64,000 nt of DNA from Tetraselmis striata. Its lineage: Eukaryota; Chlorophyta; Chlorodendrophyceae; Chlorodendrales; Chlorodendraceae. The position numbers and the translations under genes were made by a program. The first letter of the stretch is position 1. Every line of letters starts with the position of its first letter. The stretch covers positions 20,768 to 84,767 of the forward strand of contig VCJN01002376.1 in assembly GCA_006384855.1 (NCBI GenBank), in the 5' to 3' direction. Positions 10,763 through 24,687 of this stretch are shown here, one piece after another. The notes below the pieces were generated by a model, which worked only from the letters and a program-made list of their open reading frames with translations, made no database searches and was not told where the DNA came from.

Positions 10763-10910
10763 CCAGTGACAGGATTGGCACCAGTGAAACCCTTGCAGCG
10801 TCTCGACGACGGCGGGCGTTTTGGAAGCGATCCTGTTACTTTATCCAGGCGACGCTGGTACCGGTATAGAATAGTGAAGAAACAAAGCATTCTGCAAGAC
10901 TAATTGGTGC
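10763..10910 (+). repeat. Dispersed repeat family A
   Basis: Begins CAGTGACAGGATTGGCACCAG and ends GCATTCTGCAAGACTAATTGG, both shared with the copies at 63.5-64.0 kb. No coding potential or RNA-gene signature was recognised. Confidence 0.7.
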
Positions 10911-11363
10911 AAGTCTGTCCTGGACTCCCGTCCCGGCGCCGGCCTGGCGGGGCGGGGGGGGAAATTGCGGTACCCATATCTCCGAGATACCCCTGGCCCG
11001 TATGTTGGCATGCGCCGGGAAAGAATAAGGCGGGAAGGCGGGGCGGATTACATCTCGGCGTGAAGAACTTCGCATGCCGCGTGACTCCATGTGAACACAC
11101 CACAGGGCTCACGTGAGGGACTGGCATAGTCCGGAACCGCAGCGGCGCGCTGCCCTAAGAAGACAGGACCAGTAAGGGCCCACGCGCGGTTCCTGCCGAC
11201 TACGTGGTGGCCGCGCCGCGCTGAGTGGGAACTGGCTGGGCCGAGCGCTCTCAGCTCCACTGGCCGAAGAAGCCAGCTGGGCGGCACAGCCCCTGGGAGC
11301 AGACGCCGGCCAGCGCGTGCAAGGGGGAGGGGGGAGGGTTGCTGGAAACGGGGGCGGGGCGCC

Positions 11364-14300
11364 ATGGGGTGCGGGTCGTCGGTCCAGATAGGGTTCCAGA
11401 CGCTGCCGCGCCTCGCGGCCGAGGCGTCCCAGCCGCTGCTCGAGCCCCGAGCGCACTCGATCCTGGTGCGCTCTAGAGCCGTCGGCGCCTCCTTCTCCTC
11501 CACCGCCAGCTCGGTGGCCTCCACCTCAAAGGCAAGGCACAACCCCGCACTCCCGTCCCTTGCCTGCGCTGCAGCTTCACCGCTGCACAGGCCGCCACGT
11601 TGGCCCTACCAGCAGCGGGGGTGTCTACCGCACGTTGCAGCCGGATGTTTAATTCTGATTATTTTATTTCGTTTCATTTTTATTTTGAGCGGGATGTTCG
11701 CCCGCTCCGCATAACACTCTCCATGGTTGACGTTTGCTGCTGCATCGCACCCGGCCGCACCATTCAGGTTGACCAGCTGCCCACCAAGCCGGTGAGCGCC
11801 TGGCGGGAGTCCGACGTGCGCAGTTGGCTGGTGTCGCTGGGGCTGGGGGAGAAGGTGGAGAACCTTAAGGGCATCAACGGGAAGGTGAGCCGCCGCCCCC
11901 CCCCCCCCCCCCCCCCCCCTCGCCCCTCTTCACCATTCACCAGCCCAACGCCCTCATTAAAATCAAAGTCCGCCGCCGCAGCCGCCACCCTGGCCCGGCA
12001 CTCGCTCGTGCATGCATGTAGCTACATGCCAGTGCTGGCGTGTCGTGCGCTGAGTGCAAAGCGGGTGGCCGCCCCCAACAGGCCATCCTCACCATGACGG
12101 AGGCGGAGTTTGAGGCGCTGGAGGGGCTGAACTGGCCGGACAGGGCGCTGCTGCAGGGAGCCGTCGCGAGCCTGCGCGCAAGACAGGTGCGCGGGTGGCC
12201 GGGATTTTGGCTTGGCCGGCATATGCAGCCGCGGTGCTTTCGCACATGTGCTGACAGCGGTGCCGGGTGGCGGTGGCTGCGAGCGGAGCAGGCGGAGGAG
12301 CAGGGGGGGGCGGCCAAGACCCCGCTGGGCAAACTGCTGCTGGCGGAGACCGACACGCTGGGCAGCAAGCTCATGTCCAAGACGTTCTTCGCGCGCCGCC
12401 GCAACTCGCAGCCGAGCGACCCGGCAGGCGCGGCGGCGGCGGCAGCAGCGGGCGGCGGCGAGGAGGAACCGGACCCAGCGGCGCAGACGGCAGCCGCGGC
12501 GGCCGCGCCCACACCCGCGCCCTCCATGCGCCTATTGGACCCCGCGTCGTGCGCCTTCATTCTCCCCCAGCTTCCCCACCTGCCTGCTCCATTCCGGACA
12601 CAATCGATCCCCCCAACCCAGCATTGCCTTGTGCTTTTGAAAATGAGAAGATGACCGGGTGTCATTACTGCTGGTCAGGGCAAGAGGGATTTTACATTAG
12701 TGAATGCTGATTATTATTCCTTGCCGGCATGCCAACGTTGCGGCGAACTGCCGCTGCGTACTCGCAGAAACGACAGCGCCTCGCCCGCAAGCTCGCCGCG
12801 CAGCGGCCGCGGCGTGCGCCAGCTGAGCATTCAGGTGCTCGACACCAGCATGGCCGACACCCGGCCGGGCCCGCTCAGCGGCCTGGGCGACCTGCACATC
12901 TCTGAGGTCTCCGACGAGGGCATCCAAATCAACTCCTGGATGGGTGCGCTCCCCCCCCCCCCCCCCCCCCCCTCCCTGTCTCCCTCTCATCACCAACACA
13001 CTTGCCGATTATCGATTTATTAATTGCGATCCACCGTGTCGCTGCTCAGGGGACCAGCTCGTGGGCGACATGGGGGATGCGTGGGCGGAGAGCTCACCCG
13101 ACATCCTGTGGGCGGAACCCGCCTCGACTGTCCTCCTGGGCCGGCGGCTCTCACCGGTACCCGAATCCCCCACCGTCTCCATGGTGAAGCCCCCGCCCTC
13201 CGTCCCCCCTAACCCCACCCCCCTCTCATGCCTGCACTCGCCATGCCTCTTGGGCCCCCGTACAATGTAGGGCTACAACGGCAGGGAGGGCCGCGCTCCA
13301 TTGCCGTTGGCGGACTGACTTCGCAACCCTCCGTGCCCGCCCTGTTGCACAGTCCGGGTCCCTCGACAGCCCCGGCAGCGCGTCAGGCGTAGGCAGCATC
13401 CCCAGCTCCCCCTCGTTTGGCAGCCCCGGCTGCCGCAAGCCGCGCCGCGCCATTTGGGACCTCAATGACGGCAGCATGCTGCAGGAGCAGGTGGACCCAC
13501 CCTCCCACCCACCCCCGGCCGCTCTCTTTCTCCAAACCCACATCCTTCCCTCTCGAGTGACGGTCATGGTTGCCGGTAAGAGGCCCGCCTCGCATGCTCT
13601 CAACCTCTGACGACCGGCTGACGCTGCTCGGCCAGGCTGACAAGGCGCTGAGCTCCATTCGGCGACTCACCGCCGCGGACAACGAGCTCATCATCATCTT
13701 TGCCAAGGCCACAGGGCAGAGGTGTAACCCCCCCCCTTCCCCCATTGTGCACTCCAACGTGTACCCCCTGCATCGCTACTGCGCCTCATGCGGTTGGCGC
13801 ACAGGGGGGCTGAAGCTCGCCCGCACCTCACCCCGCCACTCCCGCTGCAGCTGCGATGTTGCGCGGGCCAACGTGCAGCAGCTGCTGCAGAACACGGACA
13901 CGGCGCCCGGCGTGGCGGGCGACCTGCAGATCGCCGCGCTGCTGGACGACACCGCCAAGCTGCTGTTCAGCAAGGGCCACTTCTCCGACGCGGCCAACCA
14001 GTACCGGTGCGGAACGAACCCTGCTCGGAAGAGTCCGGTGCATTGCCGGTCGAATGGAGTGAAACACTTGGGTCAACTGTGAGGGCAGCTGCTTGCAGAC
14101 ATCTGATAGCTGCGGGACCCCACATGATTTAGTCAACAATCATTACTATAGTAGCCGTGCTCTCTTAGTCTGGATATATACGTGTATTAGAGTACATCAT
14201 AATAATACAGCATGGAGCCCCCCACTCTATATACATATCGATTTCGACCCCCCCCCCCCCACACACACACACACCCATTGAACAAGAGGAAAATAGCTGG

Positions 14301-14952
14301 TAAAACGGAGCAATAAGTCAGAATACAGCACGAATAATCCGACGCAAAGGTGCAAAACAATTTATATAATATTTGTAATATTATATTGTGTTTGTAGTTT
14401 GACCCCGCGGACAGTAGGTAATTCTACGGTATACTCCATTGCACTTTCGGGTTGTACCGGTGCGGGTCGCAAGTACTTCCTGACTTGCCTGTTTGGGACG
14501 TGTTGCGCAGGTCGGCGCTGGGCGTGCGGCTGCGTCACCAGGGGCGGCGCAACCGTGAGGTGGTCGGCACCATCCGCGGGCTGGCGGACTCGCTGCACCG
14601 GTGCGGCAAGCGCGAGGAGGCGGAGGAGCTGTACCGCGAGGCGCAGCGCTCGCTCAAGCGCCTCGTGGGCAGCGACCACACCGAGGTCGGCGCGGTGGCG
14701 ACCCGCCTGGGCGCGCTGCTGGCCAAGGCGACCAGGCCGGAGAAGCTGGCCGAGGCGGAGCAGCTTGTGCGCGGCGCGCTGGCCATCAGCCGCCGCCACA
14801 ACGGCGCGTACCACCCCACTACAGTGGAGGGCCTGGTGGTGCTGGCGGACGTGCTGGCGGCCCAGCAACGGTAACCCCCCCCCCCCCCCCCCTCTCACAC
14901 ACACGCACAGACACACACACACACACATGCGCGCGCGCGCACACACACGCAC

Positions 14953-14994
<42 letters not shown>

Positions 14995-17900
14995 TCACAA
15001 GCAGGTCAGCTTCTTATGTGCAATGTTCGTATTACGGCGTCGGCTACCCCCCCCCCCCACACACACACACACACAAACACGCGCTCGCTTAACTCCTTGC
15101 TTTAATTTTCACGATGCGCGACTGCGCAGTGTGCTTGTCACGCCAGCCTCCAGGATGCGCCCCCCTCCCTTCATCGCATGCCATTGTTACTTTGCAACAA
15201 GTTCGCGTCCCCTTCCCGCTCGCGCAGGTACGGCGACGCAGAGACTCTGTATCGGCAAGGCAACGCGCTGGTGCTGAGCTCCTACGGCCCAATGCACATC
15301 GCGAGGGCCACCGCGCTGGAGGGCCTCGCCAAGGTGCGCGCCCCGCTGCGACTCCGCCACCACCGCCGCCCCGCTACAGTACTGCGGGGCGCTCGCTAAC
15401 AAGTCCACGCTCGGGCGCCCGGACCCGCGCAGATCCTGTGCCGACGCGCCGGCGTGGAGCGCAACCCGGCCTCTTTTGCAGCGCAAGCTCACGTCAAGCC
15501 CGCGCCCCAACATGGCTCGGAGGTACGCCAAACAACTGTGAAGACTCATTGCTGTGATATCAATGATGGTGGCGACATAGATTAATACAATTGCGGGCCA
15601 GGGATGCGCTTCGTCAGGGGGCCCTGCGACTGGGTTCATGAAATTATATTTAAGCATCCGCGCTACACAAGTATAATTTATGTATTAAATATATATTAAA
15701 AGCGTCCTCTGCTACACACGTATGATTTCGCGCAATCGTCACCCCCCACGTTCCCCCCCCCCCCCCCCCGAAGTTTCAAGGAGCATTCCGTACATTTCCC
15801 ACGTCCCCCCGTACATATCTTTCACTATTCGAAATACAAATACGCGACAGTCGTTTATTACGGTGCTCCAGTATTCCTGCCTGATGGTACAGCCGGTCTA
15901 GCGTATTGTTACGGCGAACCTGTATGGTACACAATGCTCTATGTATGAAATCGTCAACATGGTGTTGTATATTTTGAGTAATAGCAATTGTGAATCCATA
16001 GAATGTTTCGATGAAATTTTCAAACCTTTGCTACGTTCCGCGGCAAAAGGAGCTGCTCAACGAGGCGGCGGAAATCATGGAGGAGGCGCTGGAGGTCCGC
16101 AAGGAGCTGCAGGGCTCGGAGCACCCCGACACCGGGCTGTCCCTCTACGCGCTGGCCGGCCTGCTGCACGCGGTGCGCCGCCTGCCCGAGGCCTGCAGGT
16201 GCTTCGACGCGGCGCTGGAGGTGCTTCTGCCCATCTACGGCATCTCGCACGAGCTCACCGGCTACTGTAAGATGGGCCTCGGCGACTGCTTCACCGACCT
16301 CCGGCAGTACGAGGACGCTGCGCTCAACTACCGCACCGCACTTTCCTGCTTCGAGGTGCACCGCCCCTACCCTCTTCTCCTCTCCCCACCCGCCGCCGCC
16401 GCTTCCGCGAGCGCGCGCGACGTCGTCGGCGCTATCGTCCCCGAGTTTCGCTCTTTCGGCCCGCTCGAGAAACACTGCGCCCCTTGCCCAGGCTGGTCTC
16501 GCCTAGGCCATACCTGACATACTTACCATAGTAGAGCACTGTCGCGGCTCCGAGGCGGTTGTTTGCACAGGTACGAGTTAGATGTCGTGAAACCAACGAT
16601 TCGTAGCGAGTGGCCGAACAGCTCGGCGCGGCCCAACTACGGTCCTGAAGCCACGGGCATCGGCCCGCTCGACACGCCCGCTCGGTACTGTCGTCCCGTA
16701 CTCGTCGTACTTGAATCCTTTGGGGCCACCGCCCACTACTACCGTCCGCACTGCCCCTGTCCGTTTTGCTGCATATGCGATTCCGGAAACGCGAGCGCAC
16801 GTCGTCGTCGTCGCCGTCTGTGTGTGGCGCTGACGCGACATGGTTCTGTGTATGCCCGGGGCGCAGAGCCACCAAACGGGCCACGCGGAGGAGCTCAGCT
16901 CGCTGCTCTCGCGGCTGGCAATGGTCGCCGACTTTCAGGGCGAGCATGCCGAGGCTGAGAGCCTCATCCGGCGCAACCTGGCGTTCTGCAAGGAGGTGCG
17001 AACAGAAAACTTGCAGTTTCAAGTCTGAGTTAAAATAATTTTATTACTGTATGTCATTTTACGTCGTGTGATTCGGGGTGAGTGTTATTGCCCTTTTCGT
17101 CGAAAGATCTTTGCTGACGACAATGTACTGATTGTTTCTCTTCTTAGCATTCTCGGTGCTGACGACCCATTTGGTTCAATACATGGGGCGGTTGTTCAGG
17201 TTTTTAACATCGCTTGTTTTTAACATCGGTTTTTAACAATCTTATTTAGCATCTGTATTAAAAAAATGTTTTGAGAATTGTTAAGGGCGTTTCCACCTCC
17301 AGAATGCATAACACGATTGTCTCGTCTCCTTTTCCTCTGAGGTAAATGTGAGAACTCGTACTTCGGTAAGCAGAAAGCGTAGCGTCTCGCTGCATAATAT
17401 TAAGTTGGGAACACCTGCGGTCGAAATGAGCAATACGCAGACGCATTGCCATCTCCCGAGTGCGCAGCATTACGTCGCAAAAAATGTCTCGACGGTCATG
17501 ACGGCGCCGTCGTATCCACGACTGACCCGAGTGTGGGTGGCCTCCGCGCACAGGCCTGGGGCGATAATCACCCAAACGTAGCAGCCTGCTGGTTCAGTTT
17601 GGCCACGGTGCTGCAGAACTGCGAGGAACACGTGCCGCTGACGGAGCGGCAGCGCCTCGCCGAGGCGGAGGCCGCGCTGCGGACGGCCATCCGCGTGTGG
17701 GAGGCCGCCGCGGGGACGGGCCTCAGCATGGCCATGGCGCTCAACAACCTCGCCTCCCTGTTGGACCGCAGCGGGCGATACAAGGACGCCGAGCCGCTGC
17801 TGCGCCAGGTCTCCCCCCCCCCCCCCTCCCCCCCTTCCAGCGCGCGTCATCCCCTTCGTTTCCGGCACTGCTACAACTGTTTGCGCGGCCATTTGTCTCG

Positions 17901-20900
17901 GACGCCCCAACACCGGTTTCGTTTCATTTTGGGCGACAGGGCAGCACCCAGCTTTTGTAAATAACGTCGCCAGGTTCTCCCGGTCTGTGCCGACAGGTTC
18001 TCGTCGGCTCGTCTCGTTCGGTACATGTGTCGTCGTCTCCACTGATACCATTTGAACGAGTACAGTATTCGCCGACCCGAGAACTGGTGACCAATCGCTA
18101 TGGAAAACTCCGACGCTAATTGCAATGGGGCGGGCGATGAAGTATGGTCGGACAAGGGGTGGGGTGGGGGGGGGGGGGGGGCAGCTACCACCAGGCCATT
18201 CGTAGAAACGGCCGACGTATCGGTTTCCTGTTGGAGCCTGGGCGACGTGTGCCTGTGCTCCGACAGAGCCTCGACATTGTGCGCAGCCTGGACGGTGACG
18301 TCGCCACCGCGCAGAGCAACCTAGCGCTGCTGCTGCAGAGCACCGGGCACTTCCACGAGGCGGAAATGCTGCACCTCAGCGCGCTGGAGGAGCGCGAGAA
18401 GCCGGGGAGCCACGCCTCGCAGGCCGAGATCGCCGACAGCCTCGCGAACCTGGCGGCGTTGTTGCGATGCGGTGAGCCCACGCCCGCCTTTGGTTGTTGT
18501 ACACAGCAGCAGCGGGCTGCGGCACACGTCGGCGTCTAAATTTTGAAAATACCTGGGCCGATGATCGCTACATGTACGTGTGCTAGTAGCAACACAAATG
18601 TCTTCCCCAGATTCTGCGTACAAAATATACGTACATGCATATAGATTGTTTGGCATGTGTTTGTATTTTACATTTTTTGTTACCCAGAAGTACATATCGC
18701 GGGCTCTGTGTTTAAATAAGCTTCAGAGCTGTGCCCTTCTCGTGACATAGAAACGTTTTGTAATCGGGATATCGACATTAGCTCGCTCGGAGATGAGCAG
18801 CCACATCCGTGTACTCGTACGGTATTCAAAAATCAGTATTCGTACAATATTCGAAGATCAATCCCGCACGAACCCCGAGTTACAAGTATTATGATATAAT
18901 ACAATCAGGTCTTAGTCAGGGCGTGTCCTGTACATGATGCAAATGCTGTTTTTTTTTCTCAAGTACAGTTCTTAATGAAGGCCCAAATGCCTGGCCGCTG
19001 AGTCCGCCGCAAACCATTCTGCCTGACGCCTGCCACCAGTTGGCGACAAGCCGCACGAGGCGGAGGCGTACCTGCGGCGATGCATCAAGATCCGCCAGAA
19101 GGCACTTGGCGGGCAGCACCCTGAGACCGCGGAGGTGATGCGGGAGCTGGCTGCCCTCCTCGACCAGCAGCTGAACCAGACCGAGGTGCGCCTGCCCCCC
19201 CCCCCCCCCCCCCCCCCTCTCCTCCCCCGCGCCCTTTTCTCGCCTCCACCCCAACATCGCAACCCCGGATACTTACTCCCAGTTCAAGTACGCTCCAGCG
19301 ACTCTAACATCACCTGCGGGTGATGACGCATTCATGACACTGTGGATAGGAACCTGCCCGGCCTGCCAAGTGACAACTATAGACATCAAAACTATAGCGG
19401 CGAATTGTCTTTCCTCCCATCATCAAGTTTCTACCAACACGCACAATTTCCAGAGGCTTCTGATACGGGTTGTGATAGGCACGTTGGCACCCGTGCGCTT
19501 CGTTATTCTCATGTCGCGTTTGCAACGTTCCAATTCTCACATAATATCGCGCTTTTTTTCTTTTTTGGCCACATTGACGGGTGCCGACTTATCTTTACCC
19601 TCCGCCGCCCTACGAATTCATGCCAGCTGCTGCTGCTCTCTCGATTCGTGCCGTTTTCTCGGTTCGCCGCCTTTGCGGCACCGCCTCGGAAAGAGTATTG
19701 AATGATGCAGTCTGTTTGGGAGTTGTTCCGGCCGTGGTCGAGACAAGCATTGACGGATCGCACCTTTGTCTGGTACAATGGTTCCTCGGCGAAAAGTCGT
19801 CATCTGTCGACGTGTTGTGCCATGTCTCCAGGCTGGCAGTGGAAGCTGTGACACAATGCTGCCGCAAAGACTCGTCGACATTTCGAATTAGCTTATGCGG
19901 CACCTGCGACGTAGCGAGGGCGACTTTAGCAGTGCAAGCGACGCAAAGTCGACTCGCATGTTGCGGGGGGAGCACTCTCACGGGACGGCACGTGGTTATT
20001 GCGTGCGCCCTGCTGTGTGTGCAGGAGGCGGAGCTGCTGTACAACTCGGCCGCAACCACCCTGGCGCGCGCCCTCGGCACGGAGCACCCGGCGTACGTGC
20101 GCGTGCAGCAGCTGCTCGGCGAGCTCTACGCGCGCACGGGGCGGCTGCCGGAGGCGGAGGCCTGCCTGCGCACGGGGCTGCTCGCGGCGGAGGGCGTCCT
20201 GCGGCCGTCGGAGGAGCTGCCAGTGGCCTCGCTGCTGCTCAATCTCGCGGGTGTGCTGGCGCAGCGGGAGCAGTACGCCGAGGCGGAGCTCCTGCTCCTC
20301 CGAGCCCTCCACGTGCGCAAGCAGCAGGTGTCCCAGCTGCCAGGTCCGCCCCCCTTGCCCATTCTAATTACATCCTAATGTAAATGCTATAGCACTAATA
20401 CTAATGCAGAGAGTGCATATCACCCTCTGATTAGTATATATACTCTTACATACTAATAGATTAGTATATACTACATATACTTTAGAATATGTTATTATAA
20501 CACATTAGAATATGCTATTATATAATAATAGACACAAACTATATTTACTCTATTGTTGTATACCATATATTTCTTAGTATATATAATATATTCTTCAGAC
20601 TACATATATTGGTAAACACTCTATTTATCTTCGATGGGCTACGCCGCAGGCATGCATGCATCCCTTGAAAATCACCCCCTTACAGGGTTGTTGCCCGTAC
20701 CAATTGAACGGGTTCGCGGGTCCAGGCTCAATGAACTGTTTTGCATCATCAAGCCAAGGATCCCGTGGTGTTTTCACAGTTTATGGGGATATTAAAAGTA
20801 ACTTCGACCAGCATGGTTTCCCATTTTTCGTGTCGGGACAAAAAAGAGTTACACGTAACGTGGTTTCGTCGACAGATAATACTTAGCATCCACGTGTTAT

Positions 20901-22226
20901 TATAAGATACATCGACCTTTGCTTGCCGACGTTGCTTGGGCCGTCTTAATTACCAGCAGCAGCTATCCATACAGGTGTCGGCTCGTTGCCTTATACGATC
21001 AACACGTGCTTGTGCCGCCGGTTGCACGTGTACTCGTTGATTCATTCCCTTAGTTCCCCTAAACACGAATTGGTTTGCGATTCCGTGTCGATCGTTCTGA
21101 TATGTGTTTATGTATTATGCATGGTTGATTATCCTGATGGATTTTGACTGCTCAGACAGTGTTTCCTCCCTTTGCGGCCGGGGAGCAGAGATGTGGATTA
21201 ATATGATATGCGTTATGATTTATTATTTATGGGGGTGAATTGATCAAGCCCAAGGTGTGTCTTATTAGTCATTGTATTACACGTGGAATCCTCTTGCAGT
21301 GGTGTGCATCAGGGGACTGAGACGGGGCGGGTCGGGCAGTGCGGTGCCCGTGGTTCGCGTACTGATGGATCGCGCTTCCGCTCGCAGGCATCGTGGAGTG
21401 CCTGGCCGCGCTGGGGCGGCTCTACCTCGGATGGGGCCGCCACAGCGACGCGCACGCATCGCACCTTCAGGCCCTGGCAGCCGCGGAGCGCCTCGGCCCG
21501 CACCACCGCGCCACGCGGCAGCTGCTCGAGGAGATGGACGGGCTGCGCTCCGCGGCGCCGGACTACCTGGGCCACGGGGAGCTGGAGAGCAAGCTGAGCG
21601 CGATGGCGCGCGACACCTTCGCGCGCGGCGCCGAGGCCGAGCCGCCCGTCAAGTCCATCGGAGGCCGCACCGCCGGCGGCGCGCTGGGCTCCACCCTGAG
21701 CCTCGGCCACGCGAACTACCGAGGGAATTCGACTGCTGGGACTGCCGCAACCGGCGGTGGAGCCGAGCCGGCGGCCCAACGCAGCGTCGAGAGCCAGGCT
21801 TACGTGCGCTTTGCTGCGCGTCGAGAGTCCGGAGGCAGCTCCGAGAGCGCGCCCGGCGGCCCCTCCAGCCACCGGGGGAGGGGGTCGGCGCTGCTGGAGG
21901 ACTGGGCGGCGGACGGGTGGGGTAACCTGGTCCACGCGCCCAGCGCTGCCGGCATCGACTTCCAGGACGCCAGGCGCCCCGTGTCGGCGGTGCTCACGCA
22001 CCAGACGCTGCGGGACGTGTCGGACGTGTTCCGGCGCGCCTCGGACGCGTACGAGGGGGCCGCCCGGCCCCGGGCGCGCCCCCGCTCCACACCCATCGTG
22101 CAGCTGTCGCGCACGCCCTCGCAGCCCAGCCGCAGCACCGACAGCGGCGGCGGCGGCGGCAGCAACGTCATGCATCCGCAGACCATGGTGGAGGCAGTCA
22201 CCCCTGGCATGCTCCTCGTCCAGTGA
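11364..22226 (+). CDS. SAM-domain TPR protein with N-myristoylation motif (NPHP3/kinesin-light-chain-like repeats)
   Basis: Exons: 11364-11531, 11768-11884, 12082-12186, 12292-12548, 12768-12943, 13050-13183, 13353-13490, 13636-13721, 13851-14006, 14511-14870, 15228-15333, 16050-16355, 16867-16995, 17554-17808, 18267-18471, 19040-19185, 20025-20343, 21388-22226; all phases agree, about 1,333 aa, TGA stop. The start MGCGSS is a myristoylation plus palmitoylation motif. Exons 2-3 form a SAM domain (WRESDVRSWLVSLGL to EFEALEGLNW). A Ser/Pro-rich linker follows, then from exon 9 many TPRs of about 42 residues (AEELYREAQRSLKRLVG, MALNNLASLLDRSGRYKDAE, AEAYLRRCIKIRQKALGG), the kinesin-light-chain/NPHP3 style. 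The tail is low complexity. Exon 1 ends at a GC donor or an upstream GT; a further small exon near 15,489-15,533 is possible. Likely a membrane-tethered scaffold; a ciliary role is inference. Confidence 0.88.
14248..14276 (+). repeat. Poly-C plus AC microsatellite, intron 9
   Basis: A C-tract runs directly into an ACACAC repeat inside intron 9 of the SAM-TPR gene. Simple sequence with no coding role. Confidence 0.8.
14871..15086 (+). repeat. Poly-C and AC/GC microsatellites, intron 10
   Basis: The intron begins GTAA and at once enters a C-tract, followed by long CA/CG alternating repeats (about 14,892-14,992), then a second C-tract with ACAC near 15,048-15,078. The alternating purine-pyrimidine run could adopt Z-DNA. 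It translates as Thr/His or Val/Cys repeats, which are artefacts. Confidence 0.85.
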
Positions 22227-23901
22227 TCAAGGACATCCCGCGCCCGGCACCCGCCCATGGCCCCAAAGCGCCTCCGTTTCCGCTGCCCCAGCACGCGCAG
22301 TTTTTTTGGTCAAGACTTAGTAACGGCGGGGTTGCAACTACCCCCATCCCCCGGTAACCCCATCAAGCGGCACGACACCCAAGCTAGAGCCAAGCTTTAT
22401 TGGATATTCACTAAGCAGCTGTGTATTCAGTACGTATGTGCATCGAGACAACCTTACTCGCGCATACCATCCTACCTACTAGCACCATCACTGTATGTGG
22501 AATTCGCAATTCACTTTGTATTCGGCAATTATTCTGTAACCATTTTGCCACAGAGATTTGTTGCCCGTCCTTATTCGCAATCAATCGTTTTTTGGCACTA
22601 CGATGAAGTAGTAGTCCTTGCGAATATTTTGACCATTGTTCAAACATTCCTCGCTCGCGACCACAACGCCTCGAGGAGGCAAACAGAATCAAAATGGTTC
22701 AAGGATGCATGCGGGAATGCTCAAAATGTATCATCAATTGGCATTACTACATCCACGTGCAATGGAGTCTATGAAATCAGCGTGTGAACGGTGTGAACGC
22801 AATTTCACGCCGTGAACACCCACATTCCATTTGTAGCCTGATATCGTCCGCCATATGATCATCATTCACCAGGCCCGCAGAAATCTTTGCCGTCATTGGC
22901 GACCGGCAAGCAATGCCACGGCAATGCCGAGACACTTTGCTGCGCCGCATGGTTGCGTTCACACCAAAAAACTGGTGCGGCGCTGGTCAAAATTGAAATT
23001 GGCTACAACTGAATCAAGCTCTTTCTGTTGACAAGCTGTCTTTACCCAGCATCTGCGAAGGGCCCGTCCTTGGCGATAATCTCAAGCTATGCTTGATGTT
23101 TGAAGTCGCGAGAACACTTAGCGAACCTTTACCCAAAGGTGGTACTGCTAGTGTAACTTGGGCACATTGCGCATTTACTAATGTGGCTACTGTTACAGTG
23201 CGCATTTGCTTTTGTGATGCGACATGGAGCCGGCATCAGCTGTGCTCGCTACAGCGCGACCCGCAGCGCTGCCAACCCACCGCCCACTACCACACCATGA
23301 TTGAACTCCCGCGCCAGGGAGGCCATGGGGAACATGGGCGCCCTCTTTCCTGACCTGGGATGTTGCCGTGAAAGGACTGCATGCTACGCCAGAGCTACGC
23401 CGACCCAGACTGAAGGGACGACAACACCTAGCTGAAAAAAGTTTCCGTATTGCTTGGCCTTCAAAGGGCCCACATTCAACGGGCATAGCTGGCCTTAGTC
23501 AAGTTCATGTAGACGGGCCGTGAGACAGCTAGCATGCGACAGCGATGCTGACCTGGTTAAAGCTGTACCAAATTTCATTTTTCTTGTTGTTCAGGGCTCG
23601 CTTGCGGCATCCCTTGCCGCTAGGGATGTGGTGATGCCCTTAACCGCCTTGACTTCCCGAGTTGGCGCCTTCGTCGCTCTCTCTCCTCACACCCGCAACC
23701 ACCACCGGCCGATTCGGGTCACCTCTTGAAATGGCTTCACCGAGATTGTGCTTGTGTTCAGTCTCAAACGGTATAATTCCGCGGCAATAAACTCTCTGCA
23801 ACCGTGGCGTAGCTTGTGCAAAGCCACGCGGAGACGATATGGGCGAGACAATCTACCAACCCACTCTCCCGGTTGTCTAGGTCCAGGCATCTCAAGTATG
23901 T

Positions 23902-24162
23902 TTACCGTCTGACGAAATCCAAGCGCAAAGTTTGGCTATCGGGCCTGGCGGACCAATCGATGCGCAGATGCTCCATACTTTTTGGGAGGTACCCTATAGG
24001 AACGTCCGTGCCCATGCCCATCTCATCATGTTCTCGGAGCATGATATGTTGGATGCCATTTGGAATCACCTGCAGCAAACGGACGCTCGCGTCCATTGCC
24101 AAGGACGTCAGGCCATGTAGACAGCCAAGTCCGTGCGCAACGCAGTCTTGCAGAGCTTCCAA
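23902..24162 (-). pseudogene. Leucine-rich-repeat-like fragment
   Basis: The frame reads HGLGCLHGLTSLAMDASVRL, IQHIMLREHDE and LPKSMEHLRIDW, spacing typical of LRR segments of F-box/LRR or RI-type proteins. It is too short for a gene and is flanked by stops. Similar shreds at 23,014-23,205 and 25,767-26,122 suggest remnants of a dispersed LRR gene family. Confidence is limited because only short leucine-spaced stretches are visible. Confidence 0.35.
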
Positions 24163-24687
24163 CCATACGTTTAAATGTCAAGAGTTCCGAGGCAGGACAG
24201 ACCTCGCAGGCTGGCCAAGAAGCAGCTTCCCTTCAGCTCTTCACAGTGATTCAGGGAGAGGCTGACCATGCCAGGGGGCAGTTTCAAAGTGGGCATTGTC
24301 TCGCCACCATACCAAACAAAAGTCAGACTCAAGTGTGACAATTATACGAGTACGATCTTTAACGAGTTAGTACCAGTGCTATGTGTACGAGAACTAGTAC
24401 GATGTGTACATGCGACTACGGGTATGCGTACCATATAATGCTGCCATATGGCAAGAGTTGCTCTTTTGAGACAAATGTCGCCTCGATTGAAAAACTGGTT
24501 TCGGAGCATGAGTTTCGATCCATGAACCTGGAGGTCACTATGTCGATCCCCAATGTTGTCGAGAGTTCATGTCTCGCAGAGGGGGGGGGGGTATGTAGTG
24601 TGACAATTACGAGTACGAGAATTACGAGAATTTCACAAGTACGATATATTACGAGTTAGCACAAGTACTATGTGTAACGAGTACCTA

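Larger units (their letters stand above)
10327..11363. other. Divergent intergenic region with two repeat copies
   Basis: Separates the minus-strand carrier gene from the plus-strand SAM-TPR gene, so both promoters should lie here. It contains a palindromic mini-element (10,620-10,694) and a copy of dispersed repeat A (10,763-10,910). Beyond these no gene or RNA is recognised. Confidence 0.5.

Noticed and set aside
9861..10769. 302-codon plus-strand ORF
   Set aside because: Runs antisense to carrier exons 1-2 and then through the palindromic mini-element; no coding character.
14362..14988. Minus-strand ORF starting with Cys-Val repeats
   Set aside because: Product of the CA microsatellite and the antisense of TPR exon 10.
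15489..15533. Additional short exon of the SAM-TPR gene (RKLTSSPRPNMAR)
   Set aside because: It has a good acceptor, but its donor phase does not fit the next exon at 16,050; the model without it keeps the frame.
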